Assembly: GCF_001424165.1 (NCBI RefSeq)
Contig: NZ_LMOJ01000024.1
Span: forward strand, 243,749-307,748
Reading direction: 5' to 3'
DNA length: 64,000 nucleotides
Source: Massilia sp. Leaf139
GTDB lineage: Bacteria > Pseudomonadota > Gammaproteobacteria > Burkholderiales > Burkholderiaceae_D
Within the stretch, counting starts at the first letter, position 1; each line of letters starts with the position of its first letter. The notes below the pieces were generated by a model. That model was not told the DNA's origin. It was given only the letters and a program-made list of their open reading frames with translations, and did not search any database. Shown here piece by piece: positions 35,069-44,085 of this stretch. A program made the position numbers and the translations under genes.

Positions 35069-36283
35069 GTGGCCTTCCTCACTTTCGACGTCCACCGCGA
35101 CAAGCGCCAGGCCTTTATCACGATGGGCCTGCTGCTGGCCGCGATGCTGGCCTTCCCCTTCTTTGCCGCCCAGTACGGCAACTCCTGGGTGCGCATCATC
35201 GACATCGCGCTCCTGTACATCATGCTGGCGCTCGGGCTGAATATCGTGGTCGGCTTCGCCGGCCTGCTTGACCTTGGCTACATCGCCTTCTTCGCCGTCG
35301 GCGCCTACCTGGTCGGGCTGTTTTCCTCGCCGCAATTCGCGGCGCTGCTCGAATCGGTGGTGAATTACTCGCCGGCGATCGGGGAAGCACTGGTTGCCCT
35401 GTTCGGGCCTGAGATCCAGCAGAACGGCATCCACCTGTCCGTATGGGCCATCGTGCCGCTGGCGGGGCTGGTGGCGGCGCTGTGCGGGGCGCTGCTGGGT
35501 GCGCCGACGCTGAAGCTGCGCGGCGACTATCTCGCCATCGTCACGCTCGGCTTCGGCGAGATCATCCGCATCTTCATGAACAACCTGAACGACCCGATTA
35601 ACTTCACGAACGGGCCGCAGGGCATCAACATGATCGATCCGATCCGCATCTTCGGCGTGTCCCTCGCCGGCGAAGCAGGTTCGCAATCGACGGTGTACAT
35701 CGGCGGCTACGGCATGCCTTCGGTGAACGCCTATTACTTCCTGTTCCTGTTCCTGTGCATTGCCACGATCTTCGTGACCAGCCGCCTGCAGCATTCGCGC
35801 CTGGGCCGCGCCTGGGTGGCGATCCGCGAAGACGAGATCGCGGCGAAAGCCATGGGCATCAATACCCGCAACGTCAAACTGCTGGCCTTCTCGATGGGCG
35901 CGTCCTTCGGCGGCGTGGCCGGCGCGATGTTCGGCGCCTTCCAGGGTTTCGTGTCGCCGGAATCGTTCTCGCTGACCGAATCGATCGCCGTGCTGGCGAT
36001 GGTGGTGCTGGGCGGGATCGGCCACATTCCCGGCGTGGTGCTGGGCGGCGTGCTGCTGGCGGCCCTGCCGGAAGTGCTGCGCCACGTGGTCGAGCCGGCG
36101 CAGATGGCGTTGTTCGGGAAAGTGATCATCGAAGCCGAGGTGCTGCGCCAGCTGCTGTACGGCCTGGCGCTGGTGGCCATCATGCTGGTGCGTCCGGCCG
36201 GCCTGTGGCCTTCGCCGAACAAGGAAGACCGCCCGAACGCGGCGCTGGCGCGCGACGACGACAAGGAGGCGGCGGCCGTCTGA
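35069..36283 (+). CDS. livM: Branched-chain amino-acid ABC permease LivM
   Basis: 404 residues with about ten helices. The motif ALGLNIVVGFAGLLDLGYIA and the loop RAWVAIREDEIAAKAMGINT are typical of LivM. GTG start with AAGGAG seven bases upstream, nine bases after livH. An insertion of about 40 residues near 85-125 compared with the shortest members may be periplasmic. Confidence 0.95.
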   Translation: MAFLTFDVHRDKRQAFITMGLLLAAMLAFPFFAAQYGNSWVRIIDIALLYIMLALGLNIVVGFAGLLDLGYIAFFAVGAYLVGLFSSPQFAALLESVVNYSPAIGEALVALFGPEIQQNGIHLSVWAIVPLAGLVAALCGALLGAPTLKLRGDYLAIVTLGFGEIIRIFMNNLNDPINFTNGPQGINMIDPIRIFGVSLAGEAGSQSTVYIGGYGMPSVNAYYFLFLFLCIATIFVTSRLQHSRLGRAWVAIREDEIAAKAMGINTRNVKLLAFSMGASFGGVAGAMFGAFQGFVSPESFSLTESIAVLAMVVLGGIGHIPGVVLGGVLLAALPEVLRHVVEPAQMALFGKVIIEAEVLRQLLYGLALVAIMLVRPAGLWPSPNKEDRPNAALARDDDKEAAAV

Positions 36284-36296
36284 GGCGCTGATCACG

Positions 36297-37064
36297 ATGA
36301 GCGAATTTCTCCTGAATATCTCCGGCGTGAATAAACGCTTCGGCGGCCTGCAGGCGCTGACCGATGTCGCGATCCAGATCCGTCCCGGCCAGGTCTATGG
36401 CCTGATCGGCCCGAACGGCGCCGGCAAGACCACCTTCTTCAACGTCATCACTGGCCTGTACCAGCCCGACAGCGGCAAGTTCGAGCTGGCCGGCAAGCCG
36501 TATTCGCCCTCGGCGCCGCATGCGGTGGCGAAGGCGGGCATCGCGCGCACCTTCCAGAACATCCGTTTATTTGGCGAGATGACGGCGCTGGAAAACGTCA
36601 TGGTCGGACGCCACGTGCGCTCGAAGCAGGGCGTGTTCGGCGCGATCTTCCGCCACAAGGCGGCGCGCGATGAGGAAGCGGCGATCCGCGCCCGCGCGCA
36701 GGAACTGCTGGATTTCGTGGGCATCGGCCAGTTCGCCAACCGCACGGCCAAGTACCTGTCTTACGGCGACCAGCGGCGCCTGGAAATCGCGCGCGCCCTG
36801 GCCACCGATCCGCAACTGCTGGCTCTGGACGAACCGGCCGCCGGCATGAACGCCACCGAAAAGCTGGCGCTGCGCGAACTGCTGGTCAAGATCAAGGCCA
36901 GCGGCAAGACCGTGCTCCTGATCGAGCACGACGTGAAACTGATGATGGGCCTGTGCGACCGGATTACCGTGCTCGAGTACGGCAAGCGCATCGCCGAAGG
37001 CGTCCCGGCCGAGATCCAGAAGGATCCGGCGGTGATCGCGGCCTACCTGGGAGGTGCTCACTGA
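36297..37064 (+). CDS. livG: Branched-chain amino-acid ABC ATPase LivG
   Basis: 255 residues. Walker A GPNGAGKTT, the long LivG-type insert (ARTFQNIRLFGEMTALENVM), signature LSYGDQRRLEIARAL, Walker B LLALDEPAAGMN and the switch His in LIEHDVKLMM. The signature is LSYG rather than LSGG, which is normal for LivG. Fourteen bases after livM. Confidence 0.96.
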   Translation: MSEFLLNISGVNKRFGGLQALTDVAIQIRPGQVYGLIGPNGAGKTTFFNVITGLYQPDSGKFELAGKPYSPSAPHAVAKAGIARTFQNIRLFGEMTALENVMVGRHVRSKQGVFGAIFRHKAARDEEAAIRARAQELLDFVGIGQFANRTAKYLSYGDQRRLEIARALATDPQLLALDEPAAGMNATEKLALRELLVKIKASGKTVLLIEHDVKLMMGLCDRITVLEYGKRIAEGVPAEIQKDPAVIAAYLGGAH

Positions 37065-37786
37065 TGAGCGAACAAGTGTTGAAGATCGCGGGCCTGAAGG
37101 TCGCGTACGGCGGCATCAAGGCCGTCAAGGGCATCGACCTGGAAGTCGGCAAGGGCGAACTGGTGACCCTGATCGGCGCCAACGGCGCCGGCAAGACCAC
37201 GACCCTGAAGGCCATCACCGGCACCCTGCCGGCCTGCAAGGTCGAGGGGACGATGACCTATCTCGGCAAGCCCTTGATGGGCACGCAGTCCTTCCGCCTG
37301 GTGCAGCAAAAGCTGGCCATGGTGCCGGAAGGGCGGGGCGTGTTCACCCGCATGACGATCCACGAGAACCTCCTGATGGGCGCCTACACGCGCGACGACA
37401 AGGCGGCGATCGAGCAGGACATCGAGAAATGGTTCGGTGTCTTCCCGCGGTTGAAAGAGCGTTCGGGCCAGCTGGCCGGCACCCTGTCCGGCGGCGAGCA
37501 GCAGATGCTGGCGATGGCGCGCGCCCTGATGAGCCACCCGACCCTGCTGCTGCTCGACGAGCCGTCGATGGGTCTGGCGCCGATCATGGTGGAGAAGATT
37601 TTCGAGGTGATTCGCGACGTGTCGAAGCAGGGGATCACGATCCTGCTGGTCGAGCAGAACGCGAAGCTGGCGCTGCAGGCCGCGCACCGGGGGTATGTGA
37701 TGGATTCCGGACTAATCACCATGACCGGGGATGCGCAGGCAATGCTCGACGATCCGCGGGTGCAGGCGGCGTATCTGGGGGAGTGA
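37064..37786 (+). CDS. livF: Branched-chain amino-acid ABC ATPase LivF
   Basis: 240 residues. Walker A GANGAGKTT, VPEGRGVFTRMTIHENLLMG (LivF hallmark), signature LSGGEQQMLAMARALM, Walker B LLLLDEPSMGLAP, switch VEQNAKLAL. Its ATG shares one base with the livG stop (TGATG), so it is coupled. It heterodimerises with LivG. Confidence 0.96.
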   Translation: MSEQVLKIAGLKVAYGGIKAVKGIDLEVGKGELVTLIGANGAGKTTTLKAITGTLPACKVEGTMTYLGKPLMGTQSFRLVQQKLAMVPEGRGVFTRMTIHENLLMGAYTRDDKAAIEQDIEKWFGVFPRLKERSGQLAGTLSGGEQQMLAMARALMSHPTLLLLDEPSMGLAPIMVEKIFEVIRDVSKQGITILLVEQNAKLALQAAHRGYVMDSGLITMTGDAQAMLDDPRVQAAYLGE

Positions 37787-37822
37787 TTGACATGCGGCGT
37801 GGTCATGCATGGCGTGATCCGA

Positions 37823-37891
37823 GGGCATGCCCGCCCTACCTTACGCGACGGCTCACTACTGACGGTTGTGCACCGTAGGGCGGGCATGCCC
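37823..37891. repeat. 17-bp inverted repeat after livF
   Basis: GGGCATGCCCGCCCTAC (37823-37839) and its exact reverse complement (37875-37891) with a 35-base loop. It shares GTAGGGCGGGC text with the other dispersed palindromes of the window. No T-run follows, so it is not a standard terminator. Confidence 0.75.
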
Positions 37892-37939
37892 GCGTACACG
37901 CGCCGAATTGCGGCGCCCCCGTTCTCGGACGGATCATGT

Positions 37940-37974
37940 AAAAAGGCCGCCTGATCACTCAGGCGGCCTTTTTT
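37940..37974 (-). terminator. Terminator of the phasin gene
   Basis: Stem AAAGGCCGCCTGA with TCAGGCGGCCTTT and T-runs on both strands; 30 bases after the phasin stop on the minus strand. It may also stop readthrough from livF. Confidence 0.8.
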
Positions 37975-38003
37975 GTTACCCGCACAAGACGGGCAATTTT
38001 AAT

Positions 38004-38585
38004 TTAAGCAGCAGCGGCGGCAGCGTTGGCAGCGGCAGCCGGCGCCTTGGCGGCAGCCTGCGAGAACTGCGACACGGCGGCGTTCACGTTGCTTTCGATG
38101 GCTTCGACGGCCTGCTTGGTGGTCTTGCTGAACTGCTCGTAGCCGGCGTTGGCATTGCTGATCGCGGTCTTGACGGCGGCGACAAAAGTCTCCGAACCGG
38201 CTGGTGCGTTCTTGCTCACTTCGTCGACCAGGGCGATGACCTTGCGGTTGGCTTCGACGATCTGGCCTTCGGCGGCTTTCGAGAACTCGGCGCCGGTACC
38301 GGTGGCGATGGCGGCCAGCTGGCGGTTGTAGGCGACGGCTTTTTCAGCGGCTGGCTGGGCCTGGGCGGCGCTCAGCTGGAAGAACTCTTGCGGATCCTTG
38401 GCCGACAGCAGCTGGCGCGCGGTGGTCGAGTTGTCGGCCAGGGTAGCGCGGGCGGTATTGATGTTCAGCTCGACCAGCTTTTCCATGCCTTCGAAGGTCT
38501 TCGCGGTCAGCGACGAGAACAGGGCGAACTGGGATTCGAAATTGGCTTTGGTAGCATTCGAGAACTGCTCTGGGATTGCAAACAT
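38004..38585 (-). CDS. phaP: Phasin, PHA-granule protein
   Basis: 193 residues. FAIPEQFSNATKANFESQFA and TFEGMEKLVELNINTARATL, then DPQEFFQL and AYNRQLAAIATGTGAEF, match the PhaP phasin family. It coats polyhydroxyalkanoate granules and controls their size. The C-terminus is an alanine-rich tail (KAPAAAANAAAAAA). Start ATG 38585 has GGAG nearby. Helical and without membrane segments. The 285 bases upstream hold a TGGTGC-ATC-GCACCA palindrome (38703-38717), which might bind a regulator such as PhaR; this is not tested. Confidence 0.92.
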   Translation of the reverse strand: MFAIPEQFSNATKANFESQFALFSSLTAKTFEGMEKLVELNINTARATLADNSTTARQLLSAKDPQEFFQLSAAQAQPAAEKAVAYNRQLAAIATGTGAEFSKAAEGQIVEANRKVIALVDEVSKNAPAGSETFVAAVKTAISNANAGYEQFSKTTKQAVEAIESNVNAAVSQFSQAAAKAPAAAANAAAAAA

Positions 38586-38702
38586 GTGTATCTCCAAACA
38601 AACGTTATAGGAAGGTATGCTGCTACAAACCGGTGCTGGTTCGAATGGTGCACCGCAACAGAGCGAAGTTTTGCCCATTTCGGCGGACGCGTCAAGCGAT
38701 TT

Positions 38703-38717
38703 TGGTGCATCGCACCA
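38703..38717. promoter_or_regulatory. Palindrome upstream of the phasin gene
   Basis: TGGTGC-ATC-GCACCA; a related TGGTGCACCGCAACA lies near 38648. Possible operator for the phasin gene. The rest of 38586-38870 shows no gene. Confidence 0.3.
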
Positions 38718-38870
38718 CGCCGGAAATGATTGTTGTGTTCTTGCATCGGAAGAAATACTTCTCAACAACTTGTAGCGTCAGTCTGCCAAGGTTTTCACCC
38801 GGATCGGGTGGCCGGAAGAGAATGTCTACCCATGTTAGACTTGCAACTGCGCTACTCGCCGTCCGCCGGT

Positions 38871-38922
38871 TCGCGCCCGACCTTTGCGCCCGACCCTTGT
38901 GCCCGATCTTTGCGCCCGACTT
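38871..38922. repeat. Four 13-bp tandem repeats
   Basis: Units at 38871, 38884, 38897 and 38910 with consensus TTGCGCCCGACCT, ending eight bases before the EamA gene. Because 13 is not a multiple of three the array should not be coding, which supports the start at 38931. Confidence 0.85.
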
Positions 38923-38930
38923 CCACGACC

Positions 38931-39842
38931 ATGGCCGACACCACCGCACTCCCAGGCGCATCCGCTTCGCAGCACCGCTGGCTGGTGCCGTCCTTTTTCG
39001 TTGTCCTCTGGAGCACCGGCTTCATCGTCGCCAAGTTCGGCCTGCCGTATGCGCCGCCGCTGACCTTCCTGCTGCTGCGCTGCCTGCTGGTGCTGGTCGT
39101 GCTGTTGCCCATCGTCCTGCTGTTTCGCGCGCCCTGGCCGCATGGCCGCATCAAGCATGTGGCGGTGGCGGGGCTGCTGCTGCAGGCCGGCTATCTGGGC
39201 GGCGTCTGGTGCGCCATCAAGATCGGCATGCCGGCCGGACTGTCGGCGTTGATTGTCGGCATGCAGCCGATCCTCACCGCGGTGGCCGCGCCCCTGATCG
39301 GCGAGCGTGTGCGTCCGCGCCAGTGGATCGGCCTGGTGCTGGGCCTGGGCGGGGTAGCGCTGGTCGTGGCGGCGAAGATCAATCTGGCAGGCCTGTCGAC
39401 GCGCTCCATTCTGTACTGCCTGTTCGCGCTGCTCTCGATCACGGCCGGCACCATGTACCAGCGCCGCTACTGCCCGAGTTTCGATCTGCGCACGGGCACC
39501 GTGATCCAGTTCGCCGCGACTGTCGCCGCGCTGCTGCCCTGCGCAATTCTTTTTGAACAGTTGGATCCGGCATTGTCTAAAGTAACGTGGAACGCCAACT
39601 TCGTGGCCGCGCTGCTGTGGTCGGTGTTCGCGCTGTCGATCGGCGCGATCTTTTTACTGTTCAAGCTTATCCGGCGCAGCAACGCCACCGAAGTGACCAG
39701 CCTGTTGTACCTGACTCCGCCGACCACCGCCATCATGGCCTGGCTGCTGTTCGGCGAGTCGCTCAGCCCGCTCGGGCTGCTGGGCATGGCGGTGGCCGTG
39801 ACCGGCGTCGCTTTCGTCGTCAAGAAACAGGAGACTGCATGA
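38931..39842 (+). CDS. EamA/DMT-family transporter
   Basis: 303 residues, ten helices in two five-helix EamA repeats. WLVPSFFVVLWSTGFIVAKF opens the first, and LWSVFALSIGAIFLLFKLI with LYLTPPTTAIMAWLLFGESL the second, the latter being the usual conserved end. Substrate unknown; the family exports metabolites or amino acids. ATG 38931 (MADTTALPG) is used although the frame is open to 38823. It overlaps the next gene by ATGA, so the two are co-translated. Confidence 0.85.
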   Translation: MADTTALPGASASQHRWLVPSFFVVLWSTGFIVAKFGLPYAPPLTFLLLRCLLVLVVLLPIVLLFRAPWPHGRIKHVAVAGLLLQAGYLGGVWCAIKIGMPAGLSALIVGMQPILTAVAAPLIGERVRPRQWIGLVLGLGGVALVVAAKINLAGLSTRSILYCLFALLSITAGTMYQRRYCPSFDLRTGTVIQFAATVAALLPCAILFEQLDPALSKVTWNANFVAALLWSVFALSIGAIFLLFKLIRRSNATEVTSLLYLTPPTTAIMAWLLFGESLSPLGLLGMAVAVTGVAFVVKKQETA

Positions 39843-40546
39843 CCCCGCACCAGCAAGCACCCAGCCCGCAGAACGCGGTCGATGCCGCCATCACTTCGCG
39901 CCGCTCGATCCGCGCCTTCCTCGACAAGCCGGTCGAGCGCAGCGATATCGAACGCATCCTCGAAGTGGCGGCGCGCGCGCCCTCGGGCACGAATACCCAG
40001 CCCTGGAAAGTGTACGTGCTGACCGGGCAGGCGCGGGTCGCCCTGTCGGACGCCATCCTGGCCGTCCACCTCGACCCCGAACAGTCGCGCCAGCACACCG
40101 AGGAATACGCCTACTATCCGCGCGAATGGGTCTCGCCTTTCATCGACCGCCGCCGCAAGGTCGGCTGGGATTTATATGGCCTGCTCGGCCTGTCGCGCGA
40201 AGACAAGGCCGGCATGGCGGCCCAGCATGCGCGCAATTTCCGCTTCTTCGATGCGCCCGTCGGGCTGATCTTCACCATCGACCGCGTGATGGAGCAGGGC
40301 TCCTGGCTCGATTACGGCATGTTCCTGCAAAACATCATGGTCGCCGCGCGCGGCCGTGGCCTCGATACCTGCCCGCAGGCCGCCTTTACCCAGTACCACC
40401 GGGTCATTGCCGAACAACTCCAGCTGCCGCCGAACGAGACGGTGGTGTGCGGCATGGCGCTGGGCTGGGCCGATCCGGGCAAGATCGAGAACACGCTGGT
40501 GACGGAACGCGAACCGCTGTCGGCCTTTGTCCGTTTCCTTGAGTGA
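39839..40546 (+). CDS. Nitroreductase-family flavoprotein
   Basis: 235 residues. AITSRRSIRAFLDKPVERSD and ARAPSGTNTQPWKVYVLTG bind FMN phosphate and ribityl groups; GSWLDYGMFLQNIMVAARG and TCPQAAFTQYH are the dimer and ring-binding segments, and VVCGMALGWADP the closing loop. It would reduce nitro- or quinone-like compounds with NAD(P)H. Co-translated with the EamA transporter, which may export a related compound (inference). Confidence 0.9.
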   Translation: MTPHQQAPSPQNAVDAAITSRRSIRAFLDKPVERSDIERILEVAARAPSGTNTQPWKVYVLTGQARVALSDAILAVHLDPEQSRQHTEEYAYYPREWVSPFIDRRRKVGWDLYGLLGLSREDKAGMAAQHARNFRFFDAPVGLIFTIDRVMEQGSWLDYGMFLQNIMVAARGRGLDTCPQAAFTQYHRVIAEQLQLPPNETVVCGMALGWADPGKIENTLVTEREPLSAFVRFLE

Positions 40547-40604
40547 TTGTTAACTCTGCTGTTGCGTGCGTTACACAATGTGAAAAGATCGGGCCACACC
40601 TCAG

Positions 40605-40619
40605 CATGCACGGTGCATG
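40605..40619. promoter_or_regulatory. Perfect 15-bp palindrome upstream of pbpG
   Basis: CATGCAC-G-GTGCATG, 118 bases before the pbpG start. Candidate operator. The rest of 40547-40736 holds no gene. Confidence 0.4.
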
Positions 40620-40736
40620 ATTCCGTTGTTGTGCGGCAAAATAGGCATGGCAATGTTAAATTCGCTTGCAGATGAGTTGTAGGCGCATACACTTCAGAGC
40701 ATGCCTGACCGATTCGCGTAAAAGGAAGTAGAAATA

Positions 40737-41924
40737 ATGAAGCTCCTGTTGTCTGTCCTGGTTTCCCTTTTCCTGGTCGCCGAGCCCGTGTCGGCCGCCG
40801 GCGCGGGAGCCGGCGCGCAGGCTTCGTCGAGCAAACAGAAGCGCCAGGCGGTCAAGAAGAAGCCGGTGCGCAAGGCCGCTTCCAAGGCCACCCGCAGCAA
40901 GCGCAAGCAGGTGGCCGACGCCCCGGTCGCCGACGGCCGCCAGCGCCTGGTGCGCCGCGTCGTGAAAGTCAACGGCAAGCGCCGCGTGGTCTACCAGAGC
41001 ATCCGCCGCGCCGCGCCCGCCGTGCTGGCCATTCCCGCGGCCCGTACCGCCGGCGACCTGGCCGGCCTGAACCAGACGCGCGATCCGCTCTCGCTGCGTT
41101 CCAGCGTCGCCCTCGTGCTCGACCAGAACAGTTCGGAAGTGCTGTTCGAAAAGAATGCGAACGTTCCGCTGCCGATCGCCTCGATCACCAAGCTGATGAC
41201 CGGCCTGGTCGTGGTCGAAGCGGCGCAGAACCTGAACGAAACCCTCACCATCACCAACGACGACGTCGACCGCCACAAGTACAGCAGCTCGCGCCTGCCG
41301 GTCGGCGCGCGCATGACCCGCAATAACCTGCTGCACATCGCCCTGATGAGCTCGGAAAACCGCGCCGCCTCTGCACTCGGCCGCAACTATCCGGGCGGCA
41401 TCAACGCCTTTGTGGCGGCGATGAATGCCAAGGCGCGCGAGCTGGGCATGAACGATACCCGCTATGTCGATTCCAGCGGCCTGTCGAGCCAGAACGTGTC
41501 GAGCGCGCGCGACCTGGCCAAGCTGGTCGCCTACGCCCACCAGAAGCCGCTGCTGCGCCAGTACTCGACCGATCCGAACTGGGTAGTGGAAGCCAGCGGC
41601 CGTCCGATGCGCTACAACAATACGAACTATCTGGTGGCGCTGCCCGACTGGAACATCGGCTTGCAGAAAACCGGTTTTATTAACGAAGCGGGGCGCTGCC
41701 TGGTGATGCAGGCGATGATCCAGGGCCGCAACGTGATCATGGTCTTCCTCGATTCGAAAGGGAAGATGTCGCGTACCGCCGACGCCGGACGCATGCGCCG
41801 TTGGCTGGAAGCGCTTACGCCGGACAGCATCACCGTGCCGACCGTCAGCCCGCTTGGAGCCGGCGAAGCAACGCATACCTCGTTTTCGACGGTGACCGCG
41901 GGCGCGGTGCTGCAGAAACGATAA
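40737..41924 (+). CDS. pbpG: D-alanyl-D-alanine endopeptidase (PBP7-type)
   Basis: 395 residues. A signal peptide (LLSVLVSLFLVAEPVSAA) is followed by a Lys/Arg-rich linker of about 75 residues and then an S11 penicillin-binding domain with SITK (Ser149, Lys152), SEN (206-208) and KTG (311-313). It cleaves peptide cross-links in periplasmic peptidoglycan. The basic linker (KKKPVRKAASKATRSKRKQ) is longer than in E. coli PBP7 and may bind wall polymers. RBS AAGGAAG. Terminator follows. Confidence 0.9.
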   Translation: MKLLLSVLVSLFLVAEPVSAAGAGAGAQASSSKQKRQAVKKKPVRKAASKATRSKRKQVADAPVADGRQRLVRRVVKVNGKRRVVYQSIRRAAPAVLAIPAARTAGDLAGLNQTRDPLSLRSSVALVLDQNSSEVLFEKNANVPLPIASITKLMTGLVVVEAAQNLNETLTITNDDVDRHKYSSSRLPVGARMTRNNLLHIALMSSENRAASALGRNYPGGINAFVAAMNAKARELGMNDTRYVDSSGLSSQNVSSARDLAKLVAYAHQKPLLRQYSTDPNWVVEASGRPMRYNNTNYLVALPDWNIGLQKTGFINEAGRCLVMQAMIQGRNVIMVFLDSKGKMSRTADAGRMRRWLEALTPDSITVPTVSPLGAGEATHTSFSTVTAGAVLQKR

Positions 41925-41953
41925 AAAAAGGCGCCCGCGGCGCCTTTTCTTTT
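41925..41953. terminator. Bidirectional terminator between pbpG and iclR-type gene
   Basis: A-run, GGCGCC-CGC-GGCGCC, then TTTTCTTTT; serves both convergent genes. Confidence 0.8.
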
Positions 41954-41967
41954 ACCTGCGCAACGGC

Positions 41968-42753
41968 TCAGGCCACCGACACCGGCCGGAATCCCAGCGT
42001 CGCCGAAATCTGCCCGGCGGTCTGCACCAGGTCGTCGAGCCAGTCTTCCTGCAGGCGGTCGGCCGGGGCCGAGATCGACAGGCCCGCCACCAGCTTGCCG
42101 CTGTCGTCGTAGATGCCGGCGGCCATGCAGCGCACACCCAGTTCCAACTCCTCGTTGTCGCGTGCATAACCGCGCGCCCGTACCAGGCTCAGCTCGCGCT
42201 CGAGCTTCGACAAATCCGTGATCGAATTCTTGTTGTGGCCGGCTAAACCCGTGCGCGTGGCGTAGGCCCGGATCGCCTTGGCTTCGTCCACCGACAGGAA
42301 CAGCTTGCCGGTGGAAGTGAGGTGCAGCGGCCCGCGTCCGCCGATCGCGCGCACCACCTGCATGCCCGAGCGCTCGGAAAAGGCGCGGTCGATGTAGACG
42401 ATCTCGTCGCCCTGGCGCACCGACAGGTTAACCGTCTGCTGGGTTTTCTTGTGCAGCGCGCGCATGTAGTCGAGCGCCGCTTCGCGCACCGACAGCCGGC
42501 TTTTCACGACATTGCCCAGTTCCAGCAGGCGCATGCCGAGCCGGTAGGTGCCGGGCTCGACGCGGTCGACGAAACGCGTCACGACCATGTCGTTGAGAAT
42601 GCGGTGGGCGGTGGAAGGATGCAGCCCGGAGACCTTCGACAATTCCTTCAGGCTCACCGGATCGGGATACATCGCCAGCGCGTCGAGCAGGGCGACCATG
42701 CGCTCAATCACCTGGATCGATGTCTTGGGCGGTTCAAGGGTTTCGATTTTCAT
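41968..42753 (-). CDS. IclR-family transcriptional regulator
   Basis: 261 residues. A winged helix (SLKELSKVSGLHPSTAHRIL) is followed by the IclR effector domain: GRGPLHLTSTGKLFLS, RGYARDNEELELGVRCMAAG and LVAGLSISAPADRL are the conserved ligand-pocket segments. Such regulators usually control aromatic or short-chain acid catabolism; none of those genes are adjacent, so the target is unknown. The 152 bases before it hold the divergent dgkA promoter. Confidence 0.9.
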   Translation of the reverse strand: MKIETLEPPKTSIQVIERMVALLDALAMYPDPVSLKELSKVSGLHPSTAHRILNDMVVTRFVDRVEPGTYRLGMRLLELGNVVKSRLSVREAALDYMRALHKKTQQTVNLSVRQGDEIVYIDRAFSERSGMQVVRAIGGRGPLHLTSTGKLFLSVDEAKAIRAYATRTGLAGHNKNSITDLSKLERELSLVRARGYARDNEELELGVRCMAAGIYDDSGKLVAGLSISAPADRLQEDWLDDLVQTAGQISATLGFRPVSVA

Positions 42754-42905
42754 GATGTGGTTGGTGCGGTGCAGTATTGAATCTACTTTATACCATAATG
42801 CGAAAAATGGTGACTATTTCCCTAGTGCTAGACATCTAACAACGGAACGCTCCATGGCAGAGGGAGAACAGGCATAATGACATTTCTTCATGTCTTCTTG
42901 GAAAT

Positions 42906-43295
42906 ATGATGGAACACCAGACCAGCGAATTCAAGAGCAAGAGCGGCTTCAAGCGCATCCTTGCCGCGTCGAGCTATACCGTGCAGGGCCTGTACATGGC
43001 CTGGCGCATCGAACACGCCTTCCGCCAGGAAGTACTGGTGTTCGCGCTCGGCGTCATCTTCGCCTTCGTGCTGCCGGTCTCGGGCTTCCAGCGGCTGGTG
43101 CTGATCGGCGTACTGCTGCTGGTGCTGATTGTCGAACTCATCAATTCCGCGATCGAGGCCATCGTCGACCGCATCTCGCTCGAGCGCCATCCGCTTTCGA
43201 AGAATGCCAAGGACTTCGGAAGCGCCGCGGTCGGGCTCACGGTGCTGCTGGCGGCGCTGACCTGGGGCACGGTGCTCTACAGCCGCTTCATGTGA
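42906..43295 (+). CDS. dgkA: Diacylglycerol kinase
   Basis: 129 residues with three membrane helices. The active-site segment VELINSAIEAIVDR and the following HPLSKNAKDFGSAAV match DgkA, which phosphorylates diacylglycerol for lipid recycling. Two ATGs are adjacent; either can be the start. Length is normal. Confidence 0.95.
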   Translation: MMEHQTSEFKSKSGFKRILAASSYTVQGLYMAWRIEHAFRQEVLVFALGVIFAFVLPVSGFQRLVLIGVLLLVLIVELINSAIEAIVDRISLERHPLSKNAKDFGSAAVGLTVLLAALTWGTVLYSRFM

Positions 43296-43424
43296 AGAAA
43301 CCGCATATGCTTATGCGTTGACAGCGCAGCAAGCTTGCCGAAAATGCCGCAGAATAGCCGGATGGCTTACGGCGGCGTTCATGTTGCTGCCGCGCCTGTT
43401 CCGACCAACCTCCTGGAGAAGACC

Positions 43425-44063
43425 ATGACCTTACGCCTCGGCGACACCGCACCCGATTTCGAGCAGGATTCCACCATCGGCCGCATCCGCTTTCACGACT
43501 GGGCGGGCGATTCCTGGGTGGTGCTGTTTTCGCATCCGGCCGATTTCACCCCGGTGTGCACGACCGAACTGGGCCTGACGGCCAAGCTCAAACCCGAATT
43601 CGACAAGCGCAACGTGAAAGCGATCGCGCTCTCCGTCGACCCGGCCGAGCAGCACAAGAACTGGATCAAGGATATCGAGGAAACCCAGCAGACCGTGGTG
43701 GGCTTCCCGATCATCGCCGACGCCGACAAGTCGGTGTCCACCCTGTACGACATGATTCACCCGGAAATGTCGGCCACGGCCACCGTGCGCTCGCTGTTCG
43801 TGATCGACCCGAAGAAAAAGATCCGCCTGACCATTACCTACCCGATGAGCACCGGCCGCAATTTCGACGAAGTGCTGCGCGTGATCGACGCGCTGCAGCT
43901 GACCGACGCGCATACGGTGGCCACGCCGGGCAACTGGAAGGATGGCGACGACGTCATCATCCCGCTGACCGTGCAGGATCCAGCGGTGATCGCCGAGAAA
44001 TATCCGAAGGGCTTTACGGCGCCGCGGCCGTACCTGCGCCTGACGCCGCAGCCGAACAAGTAA
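43425..44063 (+). CDS. 1-Cys peroxiredoxin (Prx6/LsfA-like)
   Basis: 212 residues. HPADFTPVCTTELG carries the peroxidatic Cys45; no second cysteine is present, so it is a 1-Cys enzyme. The C-terminal domain (PGNWKDGDDVIIPL, YPKGFTAPRPYLRLTPQP) is the Prx6 type. It reduces peroxides in the cytoplasm using an external thiol. GGAG lies before ATG 43425. The gene is followed by a palindromic repeat cluster. Confidence 0.94.
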   Translation: MTLRLGDTAPDFEQDSTIGRIRFHDWAGDSWVVLFSHPADFTPVCTTELGLTAKLKPEFDKRNVKAIALSVDPAEQHKNWIKDIEETQQTVVGFPIIADADKSVSTLYDMIHPEMSATATVRSLFVIDPKKKIRLTITYPMSTGRNFDEVLRVIDALQLTDAHTVATPGNWKDGDDVIIPLTVQDPAVIAEKYPKGFTAPRPYLRLTPQPNK

Positions 44064-44085
44064 TGACCTGGTGCTCGCCAGGAAT

